A stretch of DNA of 64,000 bases from assembly GCA_036346375.1 (NCBI GenBank), contig CM070514.1:18256463-18320462 (forward strand), given 5' to 3'. How positions within the stretch are numbered: position 1 is the stretch's first letter; the number at the start of each line of letters is the position of its first letter. Source of the DNA: Guadua angustifolia (Eukaryota > Streptophyta > Magnoliopsida > Poales > Poaceae). The notes beneath the pieces were generated by a model, which saw only the letters and a program-made list of their open reading frames with translations, made no database searches and was not told the DNA's origin. Both the position numbers and the translations under genes were made by a program. Positions 23,875-36,351 of this stretch are shown here, one piece after another.

Positions 23875-26800
23875 TGTCGGGACTCGAATCTGCAAATCCG
23901 GACCCTCTGTGTATTCTGTACTAGTCCAGGATCACGCTAGTACACACAGGAATAACAGGTTGAAGTACCACAATCATACACAGCGGAATTAATAATAAAG
24001 TACTTCAAACAAGAATATAAACGAGTTACAAGACCTTATGGTCACCTTACAATAATTCGCCACGCAGGGCGATAAATATCAAAGTAGCACAAGTTCAATA
24101 GCGGAAGCAAAAGTACGATGATGAAACCCCTCGTAGCCACAGGCAACCGACGAGGCTTAATCCCTAATCCTCTTGGGCTTCGGTGAACTCCTCCTCCCAA
24201 GCTGGCACAGCTTCTTCTTCTTCTGAGGTTTTTGTCGAAGCAAGGATGAGTATACAACATACTCAATAAGTCATGCACAATGTAGTTCTATTACTACATG
24301 CATGGCTTATTCCAAAGGAAAGGCTTAAATGGTTATTTTGCATAAGGCGGCATTTCTTTTAATAGGTAATCCTATTAGATTAAAAGCAGTAAAATCAATA
24401 TTATTAATAATTAATTTATCAATTCTTTTTCCAGTGTTTGGCACACAGCCCTAGTTTCATTCATCAGTCTTTGGCACACAGCCACCCATTCCACATTTTA
24501 TTTTCCAAATCTAACCCTTATTTGTAATCCCGAGCATTGTCAATACATGAATGCATTATTCGAATAGATTCAACACACACTCTGCAGAGGTGTACACTTT
24601 ACCCACAGGATCTGATCGCTCACCACACAGTGATTGATTGCAACAAAGTCTTTCAGAGACTAACACTTAACGATGAACCTCTCGATGTGCCTTTCTAACA
24701 CTTCCTCACACAGAGCCAAAGTTTAGAAACGGTGAATCTGATTGGATGGGAACCAAGCGCAAGACAGTACGCTCCCCATACGGTTACATTTTGGTGTAGC
24801 TATCGCCCGAGGGGTCAAAGGAAAGATATTAGAAACCTACTAAACTAGGTCCGTCCCATTCCGGACAAGTGGTTGTACGAGAAACTTAGTTCAAAGGCTC
24901 GCAAGGTGAAGTCCTTAACTGTCCTGGGCAAGACGTCCATTTATATTTCACGGCACACAGCCTTAACAATCCTTTAATACATCCCGTTGCCACACAGGCC
25001 CACCTGGCACGAAGCCTTCTTGCCACTTGCCCCGGTCCAAATCATTTCCCACCCCGGTTTGCATTTGTGCAACACATGCTAATGCCCACGTCATTGCACG
25101 AGTAGAACCACACAGGTCGCTACCCCCAATTCCATCTCATGACATCATCGCATTATTCCAAAATGCGTTTCATAATTGTTTAGTCAATATTCTTTTGCCA
25201 ATTTGAAAGTCATTTCACGCAAACAAGCATACTAAGCAGCTAATCACGGTCTAGCCTCCCATGTTGGCTTTATAATAGCAACCAACTCTACTTAATATCT
25301 TAAGTTGACAAGGATTGCAGGGCATACAGTTAATATTGACAAGGTGGTATTAACAAGGTAGTGTATTATCTAAACTACCCAAGATTTATCAATGTCATTT
25401 TCTTAATGAATATAGCATGCATAGTTTAAATGGAAATACATTTTAAAAGTCTAGGGGCAATATGGTCAAAGCATGACTTGCCTTCGAAAAGTAGTTGGTC
25501 CTGGTCTGAGATCTGCGACGGGTCTTCGAATCCTTCCCCGGCAACTCGGAGTCTAGTCGTACCAAGCAAACATATAATAAATACACAATACAGATAGCAA
25601 GATAAATTTTAAAAATAAAATAAAATTCACTATTAAATAGTTCACATTTTTACAAATTTTTAGGGACTAGAATCACCCAAATCCGAGTTAAAATGCAAAA
25701 GTTATAGCGTTTGCAAGTTTTCTGAAATTCAATAAAGAACTTACCGAATTAATCCTTTTATTTTCCTACTGAAAATCCGGTTAATCCACTCGGCGTGACA
25801 CGTGTCAGCACCAGGGACTGCCACGTCGCTCTCGACCACTGACACGTGGGCCCCAGATGACGTCATGCTGACGTCAGCACCCACGGCGGCCAGCACACTA
25901 ACAAGTGGGCCCGGTGAATAGTGCATGCCCCACTCGGCAACTGACACGCGGCGCACAACCATTGGGCCACGCGGGCACCTATGCTCCCGCCCGTTGGATC
26001 CAAATCCAACGGTCGGTCCCTACGCGCCCAAACCTACACACGTGGCAACATCCACGCCGCGCATTTCAAAACCTACGGCTCGGATGCGGCACGGCGAAAT
26101 AGCCTGACCTAGCGACAACGTGGACACACCGGTGCGGTCGGATGAAGATCCAACGGCGGAGGCTTACCGAGCTGATTCCTATTCACAAGCCTACGCGACG
26201 CAATCCTAGCCGGACATCTCGGATCTAACGACCATTACCAAACGCACACAATAAGGCAACGCGGCGCTACGGTGGCGGTCGGATCAAAGTCCTACGGCTG
26301 CTGTTACCCGGAGAGTTTACTATTCACCGCACCTACGTGGACACACCGACGAGGTCGGATGCTGATCTAATGGCGATGGCTAACCGAGTGGTTCCCTATT
26401 CACAAGCCTACGTGGCCACTCCAGAGCCGCACGATGAAGATCCAACGGCCATATTCTACCGATGCTTATTTAACTTAACCCTACGGGGAGAGACGTGGCG
26501 CTATCTCATTCGTTGGATGAGAATCCGACGGCCATTTTCAACTGGAGTCGATCCGATCTAGCGCTACAGAGAAGGAGACGTGGCGTTACCTTAGCCGAGC
26601 GATGGAGATCCGACGGTGGTTGAAGCTTGGGGCAGATGGCGGTGGCACAGCAGCTCCCGAAGGCCAGAGACAAGGAAGACGACTAGCTCGACGGCGCTAC
26701 GAAGCTTCTCCGGCGTGAAGAAGTGGCCCGCTGGACGCGGCTTGGCACGGGGAACTCGGAGAAGGTCTTGGTTGCGATGGGGAGCGGCGGACGACGGCAG

Positions 26801-27600
26801 AAGACGATGAGGAATAGAGAGGAAGGGTGTAGCTACTACGGCGAGCTCTCGCGTGGGCTACGGCATACGGCAGGAAACGAGAGAATGGGCAAAATGAGCA
26901 GGTGAGTGAGCTGCATGCAATGGACTATATCCCACGCTCGGACATGCCTTGGAGGACGCGCAATATCCCTGACAAGATCCACAGTGGCCTACCGATGACG
27001 GCGGTGCACTGTCGCGCCCTCCCGAGACAGCTCAGTCACATCCCGCCGTTCGATCGCGATCCAACGGCGCTGATTGAATAACGGTTCGGCGATATGTTGC
27101 CACGTGGCGAGATCCTGACGGTCACTTACCGGGATCCAACGACCCACGCGTCAAGAGCGACGCGACTCATCCACAACCGCTCGATCGAATCGCACGGCTC
27201 AGAATCCATGGCGTTAGGGTTTTCCCGACGCGAGCACAGTGTTGGGCTCGGCCCGACACTGTAGCTTGGCAAATTTTTCGGCTTTCTTAATAAAAATAAT
27301 TGTAGAAATTCAAAGTAATTAATTAGGGCACTAAAAATACTCGAAAAATTCTAGAAAAATTTCCAGAAAATATTTCAGAGCATTTTGAGCCTAAATAAAA
27401 TATTTTTATTTATTGTTGATAATTACCTTTTCTGATATTTAATTATTCAAGAGAGGATAATCTAAATTAATTTTAATTAAATCCAATTAAATCCCAAAAA
27501 TTCAGATAAATTCAATTAAATGCAAATAAATTTTAATTAATTCACAAAAAATTAAATAACTCCAAAAATTAAAATTGGGTCAAATTTCGGGACGTTACAA
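23875..27600 (-). mobile_element. Solo long non-autonomous LTR inserted in the LINE
   Basis: 3.7 kb with + strand ends TGTCGGGACTCGAATC and GGGACGTTACAA (- strand start TGTAACGTCCCG). The flanking pentamers CTGGA (23,870-23,874) and CCGGA (27,601-27,605) are a near-perfect target duplication. No primer site or internal region was seen, so this is probably a solo LTR left by recombination, of the same family type as 1151-8896 and 46,241-60,069. 25,780-27,250 is GC-rich with many ACGTGG and CCAACGG(C/T) phrases. All frames inside are short and unrelated to known proteins. Confidence 0.75.
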
Positions 27601-27605
27601 CCGGA

Positions 27606-29085
27606 GTGGAGGGCAACACAGGCGCTGCAACCGAGACGACGATGACGACTTCAACCACGACAACCGTCATCGCAGCTCGCGCAGGCATCGCAGCGTGTCC
27701 AGCTGGGTGTGGGACTCTAGATGCAAAGGGGAATGGAAGACTGCCACAGCGCTTCTTGGCATGGCATTGCAGGCTCCTCTTCTCGGCGCTACAACAATTA
27801 CCCCCCACGGCGGCAGCAACAGCTACTGAAGCAAGCCAACAACACCATCCGGATACCTTCGAAGCCAACTGTTCAAAAGAAGGACATGAGGAGGGTCTCT
27901 TTCGCTATTCCGTTGCATGCCGATCAAGAGAAGCACCAGAAGGAAGCAACTCTTAGCAGATCGGAGAACATCACGAAGGAGGGTACACCCGACTTGCTAG
28001 TGCAGCGGGAGAGGCAGGGACTCTTTCTTCCTCCCCGGGTTTGTTAGTTGGAGTTAGTTCCCGAGCTAAAGATCACTTGCCCAATTCGAACATGGGGACT
28101 GATTGTTCCCTGTTGGCACAAGCTATTGAATCACCAAACCTAGAGGCAAGCAGACATCACTTGTTGTTGCTAGACCGGTTTGAAACCGGGAGTTCAAGCC
28201 CACCCACAGAAAAAGAGCTTCCGCACCACCCACAGAATACATCCCAGATGATCACAACCATTTGGTCGAGATAGAGGCACAAACATCACAACCGAAAGGT
28301 TCTATGCATGTGCACTATCAGGATCACCAGAATCTAAGTCCCAATATTCAAGATGGGGCTCATAGTGAATCCCTAAATTTGCTAGTGGAAGAAAAGTTGA
28401 AATGCAGAGATAAGATACTCAACTCGCAGGGGGAAACTAGTATGTCTCTACCAGCCCAATATGAAGAACCACAAGACATAGTGCCAACTAGTACCCCCAG
28501 GTTGTCATGCTGTGAAGCCGACAACACAAGGACACCAGTAGAAGTCGATATTCCTACCCCATTCAAAGAAAACAATTCAACAGCTCACAACAGGATGATA
28601 GATCAGAGTTCAGTCGACCTACACCCAACCGCACAAGTTCCATTAACCGCAGATCAAAGTGAGCTAGAAGATTTTATAAAAACCATATCACACAACACCG
28701 TGACTCCCATCATTCAAACCCCCCCAAATGTCAATGTCCTAGATCCTTACAAGCCCGAAAACCAAATGACATCACTCAACAAATCCTCAAAAGGAAAAAG
28801 TTCTAGACTAGCTGCAAAGGCCAAAGCTAGACTTGGATCCAGAAAAGGATTAGTTCAATTAGCGCAAGAGTTGTTAGCTGCAAAACTTAAAGAAGTATCT
28901 CCTCCACCAAATCCTGACAAACCACAGGAAAACTTGTTTGAATAGCTTGCGAGGCACTTCGAAAGACCAATCAACAGGGAGCAAATGGAGGCCATTCTGG
29001 ACTTGGTGAACCACGATTGTACCATGCATAAAGGCAAAAAGAAGTCGGCCAAAGTGGCTTCGGCGACGGAAACAGGCGCTGTCTG
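27606..29085 (+). pseudogene. LINE ORF1-like protein, remaining part
   Basis: The frame beginning SGGQHRRCNRDDDDDFNHDN continues the upstream ORF1 fragment in phase across the LTR insert and gives the R/D/H-rich region common in these proteins. The main later frame (28,262-28,945, 227 residues) ends in a basic helix-like stretch (KGKSSRLAAKAKARLGSRKG) followed by a stop; the same frame continues to about 29,085 (NREQMEAILDLVNHD). A + strand frame at 27,721-28,047 bridges them. No single uninterrupted ORF1 remains. Function is inferred only from position before ORF2. Confidence 0.5.
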
Positions 29086-29629
29086 AAGTCTGAGTCTGGG
29101 GAGGTTTTGTCAATGAAGACCTTGTTCATGGGTGATTGTCCGGTTAGTAGTCTCTTTATGCTTCATTATATGTCTGTTGTACCGATGGGTAATGGGATGA
29201 CTTTGGCTGGTGTCCAATACTCAGTTGCCGATGGGCACTTTTTTATCGGTATGCATTGGTTGCCTGTCACTTGTCTCAGTTTGGTTGTCTTAGTTATCAC
29301 TACGCTTCTATCAGTTCACTTGTATTAGTTCGGCATGTCTGTAGCCTGTATCATCGACATGCCTTGCTTGCATGTAGCCTGTATCAGTTCGGCTGTGTCA
29401 TCGCCATGTCTGTGTTGCCTGATGACATGAAATTGTATCACCCCGGATGTAAGATGGGCCATCAGGCCGTTGTATCATAGGAACATCTATTCTAAGTGGC
29501 TGGGAATAACTCCCATTGGCGCTAAAACTCCCACTGCCTTTGTATTGCTCTGTTGCAAATGGCTAGGCCTCAATGATTATGTTCGCCTGATATTGCTGAT
29601 ACTCCATGAAGTAGTATGCTTTGTTGCAA
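29086..29629 (+). other. LINE inter-ORF spacer
   Basis: No conserved frame. Several imperfect repeats of phrases around CAGTT(C/T)G(G/T) and GCATGTAGCCTGTATCA (29,200-29,400). This is the spacer between ORF1 and ORF2. Confidence 0.5.
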
Positions 29630-32059
29630 ATGTCTACGAACTGTACCATTCTATCATGGAATGTTAGAGGATTAAATAATCCAGCGAAGCGTGAAAGCAT
29701 CAAGCGGTTCATTATGTCAAGTAACGCTACAATAGTGTGTCTTCAGGAGACAAAAATAGACAACTGGACAATAGGGCTGCTGCATGAAACTTTGGGAGCA
29801 CGGCTAGCTACCCAAATGCCTGTATACCCTCCAATGGTTCCTCCGGTGGAATCCTGCTTGCTGTTTTGGACGATACCTATGATCTCCAGAACACTAGAAC
29901 CACCCCGCATACAATCACCGCAACGCTATCCTCGAGATATGACGCGTTAGCTTGGGACATTTCCGGAGTGTATGGACCGCAATCGGAGGACGACAAAAGA
30001 AACTTCCTTGATGAACTAGAGGCTCTCAAGGGATCGCTGCTACCCAGGTGACTTCTATTAGGGGACTTTAATCTAATCAGACAAGGGAACAAGAAGAACA
30101 GAGGCCCAACAAATAGGAGAATGATGCAACGCTTCAATTCCACCATCAATAGACTGCAACTGTTGGAGCTTGACCTACAGGGTTGCCGATTCACGTGGTC
30201 AAACGAACAGGACCAACCCACCTTGACAAGAATTGATCGTTTTCTGGCGACAACGGATGGCACGAGGCCTTCCCAAACGCAGACCTCTACGCAATGGCGA
30301 CTATGATATCTGATCATTATCCACTCCTAATGCAAGGAAATTCAACCTTCCAGTTCTTTAAGGGTTTTCGTTTTGAAGAGTGCTGGACTACGATGCCGGG
30401 GTTCCAAGAAACTGTGACCCATTCCTGGTCACAACCGGTCCACACGTCCAATGCCATGCTTAGGTTGCATATCAAAATGTGTAGAACAACTAAAGCTTTA
30501 AAGACGTGGAGAAGGAAGATATTTGCAAATTTAACACTGCAAACAGCGATAATCCAAGTCATCATCACTATCCTTGAGAGCTCACAAGAAAGACGGTTGC
30601 TATCGCAACTTGAACTTCAACTCAGGAAAACCCTCAAATGCAAACTGCTAGGCATAGCTGCCATACAAAAATCCAGGGCCCGACAACACTCTAGACTAAC
30701 ACACATCCGAATGGGAGACTCCAACACGCGTTTTTTCCACTTAATGGCCAGCGCAAGAAGACGTAGAAATCTTATTAGGGTGCTCCAAAGAGAAGACAAA
30801 GTAATAATCACACAACAAGATAAACTACAAGAAGCATATCAGTACTTCAAAAAGGGTCTAGGGGAGACAGGGATAAGGGACAAAGCACTTCATTGGGACT
30901 CACTGGGATACAGTATGACAGACCTCAGCGATCTAGAAGCCCAGCTCACTGAGGAAGAGGTCGTTAATACCATTCAGGATTTACCAAACCAGAAAGCTCC
31001 CGGACCTGATAGATATATTGGGCTTTTTTACAAAGCCTGCTTCAATATCATCAAAAATGACCTCGTCCATGCGGTAAGGGACTTCTTCAACCTTCGCCAT
31101 GAAAAGTTGCACAAATTTAATGAAGCCAACATTGTCCTGCTCCCGAAAACACAACATGCAAATAGATTGGAATGTTTCAGGCCTATCAGCCTTATGAATA
31201 GCTTCATGAAGATCATCACCAAAATAATGGCAAACAGACTGGCGCCCAAACTAGATGAATTGATTTCGATCTCTCAGAATGCTTTTATAAAGAACAGATG
31301 CATCCATGATAACTTCTTATACGTGCAAAGGGTAATTACAAAACTCCACAAAGAAAGAAGGCCAGCCCTCTTCATCAAACTTGATATTTCAAAAGCTTTC
31401 GACTCACTGAATTGGTCCTATCTCCTTGAAGTCCTTCAGGCCTTAGGCTTTGGAAGGAAATGGCGTGAATGGGTGGCTGCAATTCTCAGGACATCATCTT
31501 CACATATTCTAATCAATGGTCAACCAACTGCGGCTATTAGACACGCGCGAGGGGTTCGACAAGGAGATCCCTTATCCCCCTTACTCTTCATCCTTGCAAT
31601 CGATCCCCTCCAGAATCTGCTCGAATTGGCTGCAAATCGAGGCATCCTAAAACCGGTGCTCCGGCAACTGCAAGACTCCGCTGCTCATTGTATGCAGATG
31701 ATGCCGGAATTTTTTTAAATGCTGATGCAGAGGAGTTGTCTGCTCTCAATCGAATTCTTGACATTTTCGGGCGGTGCTCGGGTTTGAAAATAAATATCTC
31801 CAAAACAGAAATTTACCCAATTAGATGCCAAGATGACGTGGTGCAAGATTTGCTAACTGTCTTTCCTGGAAAACTCTCCACCTTCCCGGGAAAGTATCTC
31901 GGGCTTCCCTTACACATTAGACAAGTAAAAAAAGAGTCGAAATTCAACCACTGATCAACAAGATCAGCAGCCGCTTAGCAGGGTGGAAAGGTAAACTGCT
32001 TTCCAAAGCCGGAAGGGAGACCCTTGTCAAGTCCGTGCTTACCTCGCAACCGATATACC
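29630..32059 (+). pseudogene. LINE ORF2: endonuclease and reverse transcriptase, first part
   Basis: It starts MSTNCTILSWNVRGLNNPAK, the classic N-terminus of the APE-type endonuclease, followed by IVCLQETK, LLLGDFNLI and SDHYPLL (catalytic His region). Reverse transcriptase motifs follow: FRPISLMNSFMKI, LFIKLDISKAFDSLNW, GVRQGDPLSPLLF and YADDAGIF (31,689). At least four frame breaks exist (about 29,850, 30,050, 30,255 and 31,685); the one before YADD separates the 474-residue frame from the following one. In active elements this protein nicks DNA and primes reverse transcription at the target. The Sirevirus insert stops the frame at 32,059. Confidence 0.88.
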
Positions 32060-32655
32060 TGTAGGGTCGAGGATGCGCCTAGAGGGGGGGTGAATAGGCG
32101 TTTTACGAAATTAATCGCTCACTAAATTATTCGCCCTAATCAACCCCTATGACAAAACCTAATCAAGACAAATGCGGAAGCGATAAATAGGTTTTGACAA
32201 TTAAAGCCTAAATCAACTAGGCTCACTATGTGCACTATCTAAATTATGTCTCTTTGTATAAATTGCTAAATTGATCACTCAATTAATACTAAGCAATTTT
32301 CATTCAAGCAATCAATAATATATCAAGAATGTAAATACTTGAATGTAAAGGACAAGAGATAACCGATATTTTTCCGTGGTGTTAGGAGACTTGCGGTCTC
32401 CCTAGTCCACGTTGAGGCAAGCCCACACTTGGACCGCTCCGCTCGAGCACCGCCTCTTTCCACTAGTCGTGGTTTTTCAAGCTCGTAGCGTAGGCTCAAC
32501 CCGAACCTTCACAAACCCATTTGGGGCTTCTCACAACCTTGAGAGCTCCAGTAGACGACTCTTCTGTCTAGGAGTCGGCAACCTCCAAGAGTAACAAGCC
32601 GCTCCTTCGCTTGAACCACACCGCACAACAAATGCGCTCCTCGGTGATCACCAAA

Positions 32656-34423
32656 TGCAACACATGCACAAGGCCTCCTCAAGTGCAACACATGCACAAG
32701 AGGCTCAAATCACTTCCTAATTGCAACACATGCAATTAGTCTCACTCTTAAGCTCAAGAAGCAAAGGAGAAGAGCAACACATGCACACAACTCCCACACA
32801 CAACAACACCAAGAACACTTGCCCCAAGCCCCCAAGGGGTATTTATAGCCCCCACAAGAAAACTAGCCGTTTGGGGGCAAAATGGCGAATCAGCCAAGCA
32901 GGTACTACACGCCCTCTAAGGGCAGAGTACCGCCACGACCTCCAACGGTCGGCCCAACGGACATATTTCCGGTACTACCGCCCTCTGAGGGCCGGTAGTA
33001 CCGCATTTGCGGTACTACCGCTCCCACCGAGCGGTAGTGCCGGCCTCAGCCTCTTCAGAAAACATGCACACTGGAAAATAGCTACCGGTGGCAAACTTGC
33101 GGTAGTACCGCATTTGCGGTACTACCGCCCACACCCAGCGGTAGTGCCGGCCACACTGAGAAATACTGATTTCAACTCTAAAAAACATTTCTCCAAAAAC
33201 CGAAACCCATTCTTTGAGCCTCTAGATGATCAACACATGATCATACACACGTGCAAAACACATTTGCACCAACTTAGCTCATGCTCAAAGAATTCAAACC
33301 AAATTGCGAAAACACATTTCACAACCAACTCAAGATCTATTTGCAAAACGTATTAAGCAAATCAAACTCGAGTTTATGAGATTAATCCCGCTAGCCATGT
33401 GAAGGTCAACACAAGACCCGGTCAACTTGCCAACACCCGTTGCAAGCCCCACTCACATGCTCTCGGAATTCCGGACTCATAAACCTCAGTTTATTCGCAC
33501 AACGAACATGCAAATAACACAATAAACACATTTCATGCTTGAGCACTACTCTTTGCAACACATGCAAAAGTCTAGCTCCAAGCAACACTAAATCAAGGTG
33601 CATGAACTCTCTAATTGCAACACATGCAATTCTCTAGTTCCATGCAACACCAAAACTTAGCTCCAAGCAAACACACAGTTTTAAGAAAGATTGTTTTGCG
33701 AACAAAGCATGAAGCGTCAACTAATGCAACACATGCAAAAGTGAACTTCACGCAAAAGCCAACGCACTAGCTTATCACTTCTTGCAACACATGCAAATCA
33801 AAGCATTATGCGAAAACCAATGCAACCAAGCATAAGTTTAACCCATTCGCAACACATGCCAAATGGTTAACCCTCATGCAAAAACCAAATCAAATAAGAT
33901 TTGAGCTCGAGTGAACGCGAATGAGATCACCAACACATGATGAAACACAAGCTAGGAGCGACCCTCTTAATATGCGGCGATAAAAACCTTAGACTCAAAG
34001 ACTATAAAGTCCTTAGCCTATCTAATTATACCTTCGCCACACAAGTAATCCCCTTTGGGGTCTTTATGATCATCACTTTTATACTCCCCCGGGATCTCTA
34101 CTCGACTCCACTTCGGGATCCATTCTTGACGCCCATCAACTCATGATGCCGTCCTTGTCCCGTTCTCATCATCTCATTCATCTTTGGACCTAACTCAAAC
34201 ATAACTCAGAAAACTTGTTAGTCCAAGATGCATGGTTGTCTCAATTATCTCTTGCACTCCATTAACACATAATGGATGCCTCTAGATCAGTTGAGCACAA
34301 CCCTAAAACAATAGAAATGATTGTAAATGTGTCTTAAGTATAGTAATGGAACACATGCTTAATTATACTTAAGAACTATTCATTTGTCCTTAATTAATCA
34401 CGGAGCACCATCAACACATGATG
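32656..34423. repeat. Family of ACACA-loop hairpins in the 3' LTR
   Basis: Short inverted repeats with a constant ACACA centre but different arms. Arms: CTAATTGCA at 32,717, ATGATCA at 33,226, GTGCAAA at 33,251, TTTGCA at 33,552, AATTGCA at 33,613, TCCATTA at 34,258, CATCA at 34,409, and others. The same set lies in the 5' LTR (about 41,545-43,330). Confidence 0.85.
32910..33155. repeat. GCGGTAGTACCGC palindrome cluster, 3' LTR
   Basis: Several copies of GGTACTACCG / CGGTAGTACC and the full palindrome. The 5' LTR counterpart is at 41,800-42,050. Other clusters are at 37,640-37,720 and 51,660-51,850. Confidence 0.88.
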
Positions 34424-34763
34424 AAATATTCGTTAATGATTAATAAGACAAACGAACTCAATTTAAATTATCATTTAAATTGATATGAGTATATATTAAC
34501 TACACAAGTTTTCATATACTCATGTTGATGGAAAGTAATGATCCATTATATGTAAATTATATGGAAATGATCATTACTATAAATCATCAACTATATAATA
34601 CACCCCACATGTATATGTGCATAGATATAATTGACATGGACATAATATGCACATATTCAAATTGATCGTATTGGAGTATATCCTATATTACCATGAGTAT
34701 ACTTATAACTAGGCAGTTCAAATATATACTCAAGGATTTAGTTTCTTTGTCTTGATCCTTATA

Positions 34764-35344
34764 TGTGTTAATAAAGAATAGATCAATACAATGAAAACTG
34801 TCAAGTTAAACCACGAACTCCCCCTAAGTGTGTGCATCCATGTAATGTATGGATTGGGAACATGATGCACGTTTTGTGGTTAATATAACGGGGACATTCA
34901 TATTTTAACTTGACTCTAAAGTATGCAACTAATATTGAGATGAATATGCAAACATACCTTGGGTTTTCCATTTTTCCATGCGATGAGACTAAACAAAGAT
35001 ATTCTAAACAAACAAAGTTAGTTTCGATATAAGATTGACATTAATAACAACATCGCATTAGGGGATAAACTTAATATTGGATTTGTCATTAACACAAGAT
35101 TAGATTTGTCATTAACACCAAAACCATAACTAATGAAGGTTGAACTTACAATCTCCCCCTTTTTGGTGATTAATGACAAATCCAAGCTTAATGAGCATAT
35201 TTGGATTAAAACTAACATACCGAGAGAATTTAAGCCATTTGAATACATATGCATATTGTAAACAATATGAGCATAGACAATTTAGAATGCATATGACAAT
35301 TAATTCTCCCCTTAATCATATTAAGCTTACTTTTTAAACCAAAT
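34764..35344. repeat. 581-bp tandem duplication, unit 1 (spans LTR end and PPT)
   Basis: Unit 1 includes the last 387 bases of the 3' LTR, the purine tract at 35,151-35,165 and 180 internal bases. It is repeated almost exactly at 35,345-35,925. Confidence 0.9.
35151..35165 (-). other. Polypurine tract adjoining the 3' LTR
   Basis: Read on the - strand as AAAAAGGGGGAGAT directly before the LTR start TTGTAAGTTC. Primes plus-strand DNA synthesis. Similar tracts follow at 35,732, 35,945, 36,010, 36,060, 36,085 and 36,112. Confidence 0.85.
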
Positions 35345-35925
35345 GTGTGTTAATAAAGAATAGATCAATACAATGAAAACTGTCAAGTTAAACCACGAAC
35401 TCCCCCTAAGTGTGTGCATCCATGTAATGTATGGATTGGGAACATGATGCACGTTTTGTGGTTAATATAACGGGGACATTCATATTTTAACTTGACTCCA
35501 AAGTATGCAACTAATATTGAGATGAATATGCAAACATACCTTGGGTTTTCCATTTTCCATGCGATGAGACTAAACAAAGATATTCTAAACAAACAAAGTT
35601 AGTTTCGATATAAGATTGACATTAATAACAACATCGCATTAGGGGATAAACTTAATATTGGATTTGTCATTAACACAAGATTAGATTTGTCATTAACACC
35701 AAAACCATAACTAATGAAGGTTGAACTTACAATCTCCCCCTTTTTGGTGATTAATGACAAATCCAAGCTTAATGAGCATATTTGGATTAAAACTAACATA
35801 CCGAGAGAATTTAAGCCATTTGAATACATATGCATATTGTAAACAATTTGAGCATAGACAATTTAGAATGCATATGACAATTAATTCTCCCCCTTAATCA
35901 TATTAAGCTTACTTTTTAAACCAAA
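35345..35925. repeat. 581-bp tandem duplication, unit 2
   Basis: This near-identical copy adds a second LTR-edge sequence and a second copy of the purine tract (35,732-35,746). The true LTR edge at 35,150 is set by comparison with the 5' LTR, which ends at the same position in its own copy. Confidence 0.9.
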
Positions 35926-36351
35926 TGACATTAAGCTTCCTAATTCTCCCCCTTTTGGCATTAAGCACCAAAAATGGAAAAACTAAAAGATTAACTTGGA
36001 ATACATTTTCCCCCCTTTTTGGCATTAAGCATTTAGCATTAATAAGGTTCATCATAATTTTCCCCCTTTTTGGTTATTCAATTATTCTCCCCTTTTTGGT
36101 TATTCAATTATTCTCCCCTTTTTGGCATTTAACAATTTCTTTTAGTGTCTTATCTAATGAAGGTCATACAAGAATTTGAATGAATACATGTGACCTTGGC
36201 AATGAATTAGATTTTAGATACCAATTGAGAAAGATAGGCAATAAAATCCCAAATGAAAAGGATATACAAGGAATAAAACTAAGTTTTCATTTGAAATATG
36301 GCCTGATACCAAAAGAAGAAAATTCGAAAAGAGACCATATTCGGGATTTTG

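Larger units (their letters stand above)
32060..35150 (-). repeat. Sirevirus-like 3' LTR
   Basis: 3091 bases. It is very similar to the 5' LTR, with differences mostly short indels in CG-rich parts. It holds the ACACA-loop hairpins (32,656-34,423) and the GCGGTAGTACCGC palindrome cluster (32,910-33,155). The 390 bases at its high-coordinate end are repeated again at 35,345-35,731 by a local tandem duplication. Confidence 0.92.

Noticed and set aside
32656..33800. Regularly recurring GCAACACATGCA taken as a CRISPR-like repeat array
   Set aside because: Spacing is irregular, units are short inverted repeats, and they lie in an LTR of a plant retrotransposon.
35018..35835. Two identical 78-residue - strand frames
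   Set aside because: They are the same LTR-edge sequence in the two units of the 581-bp duplication, not genes.
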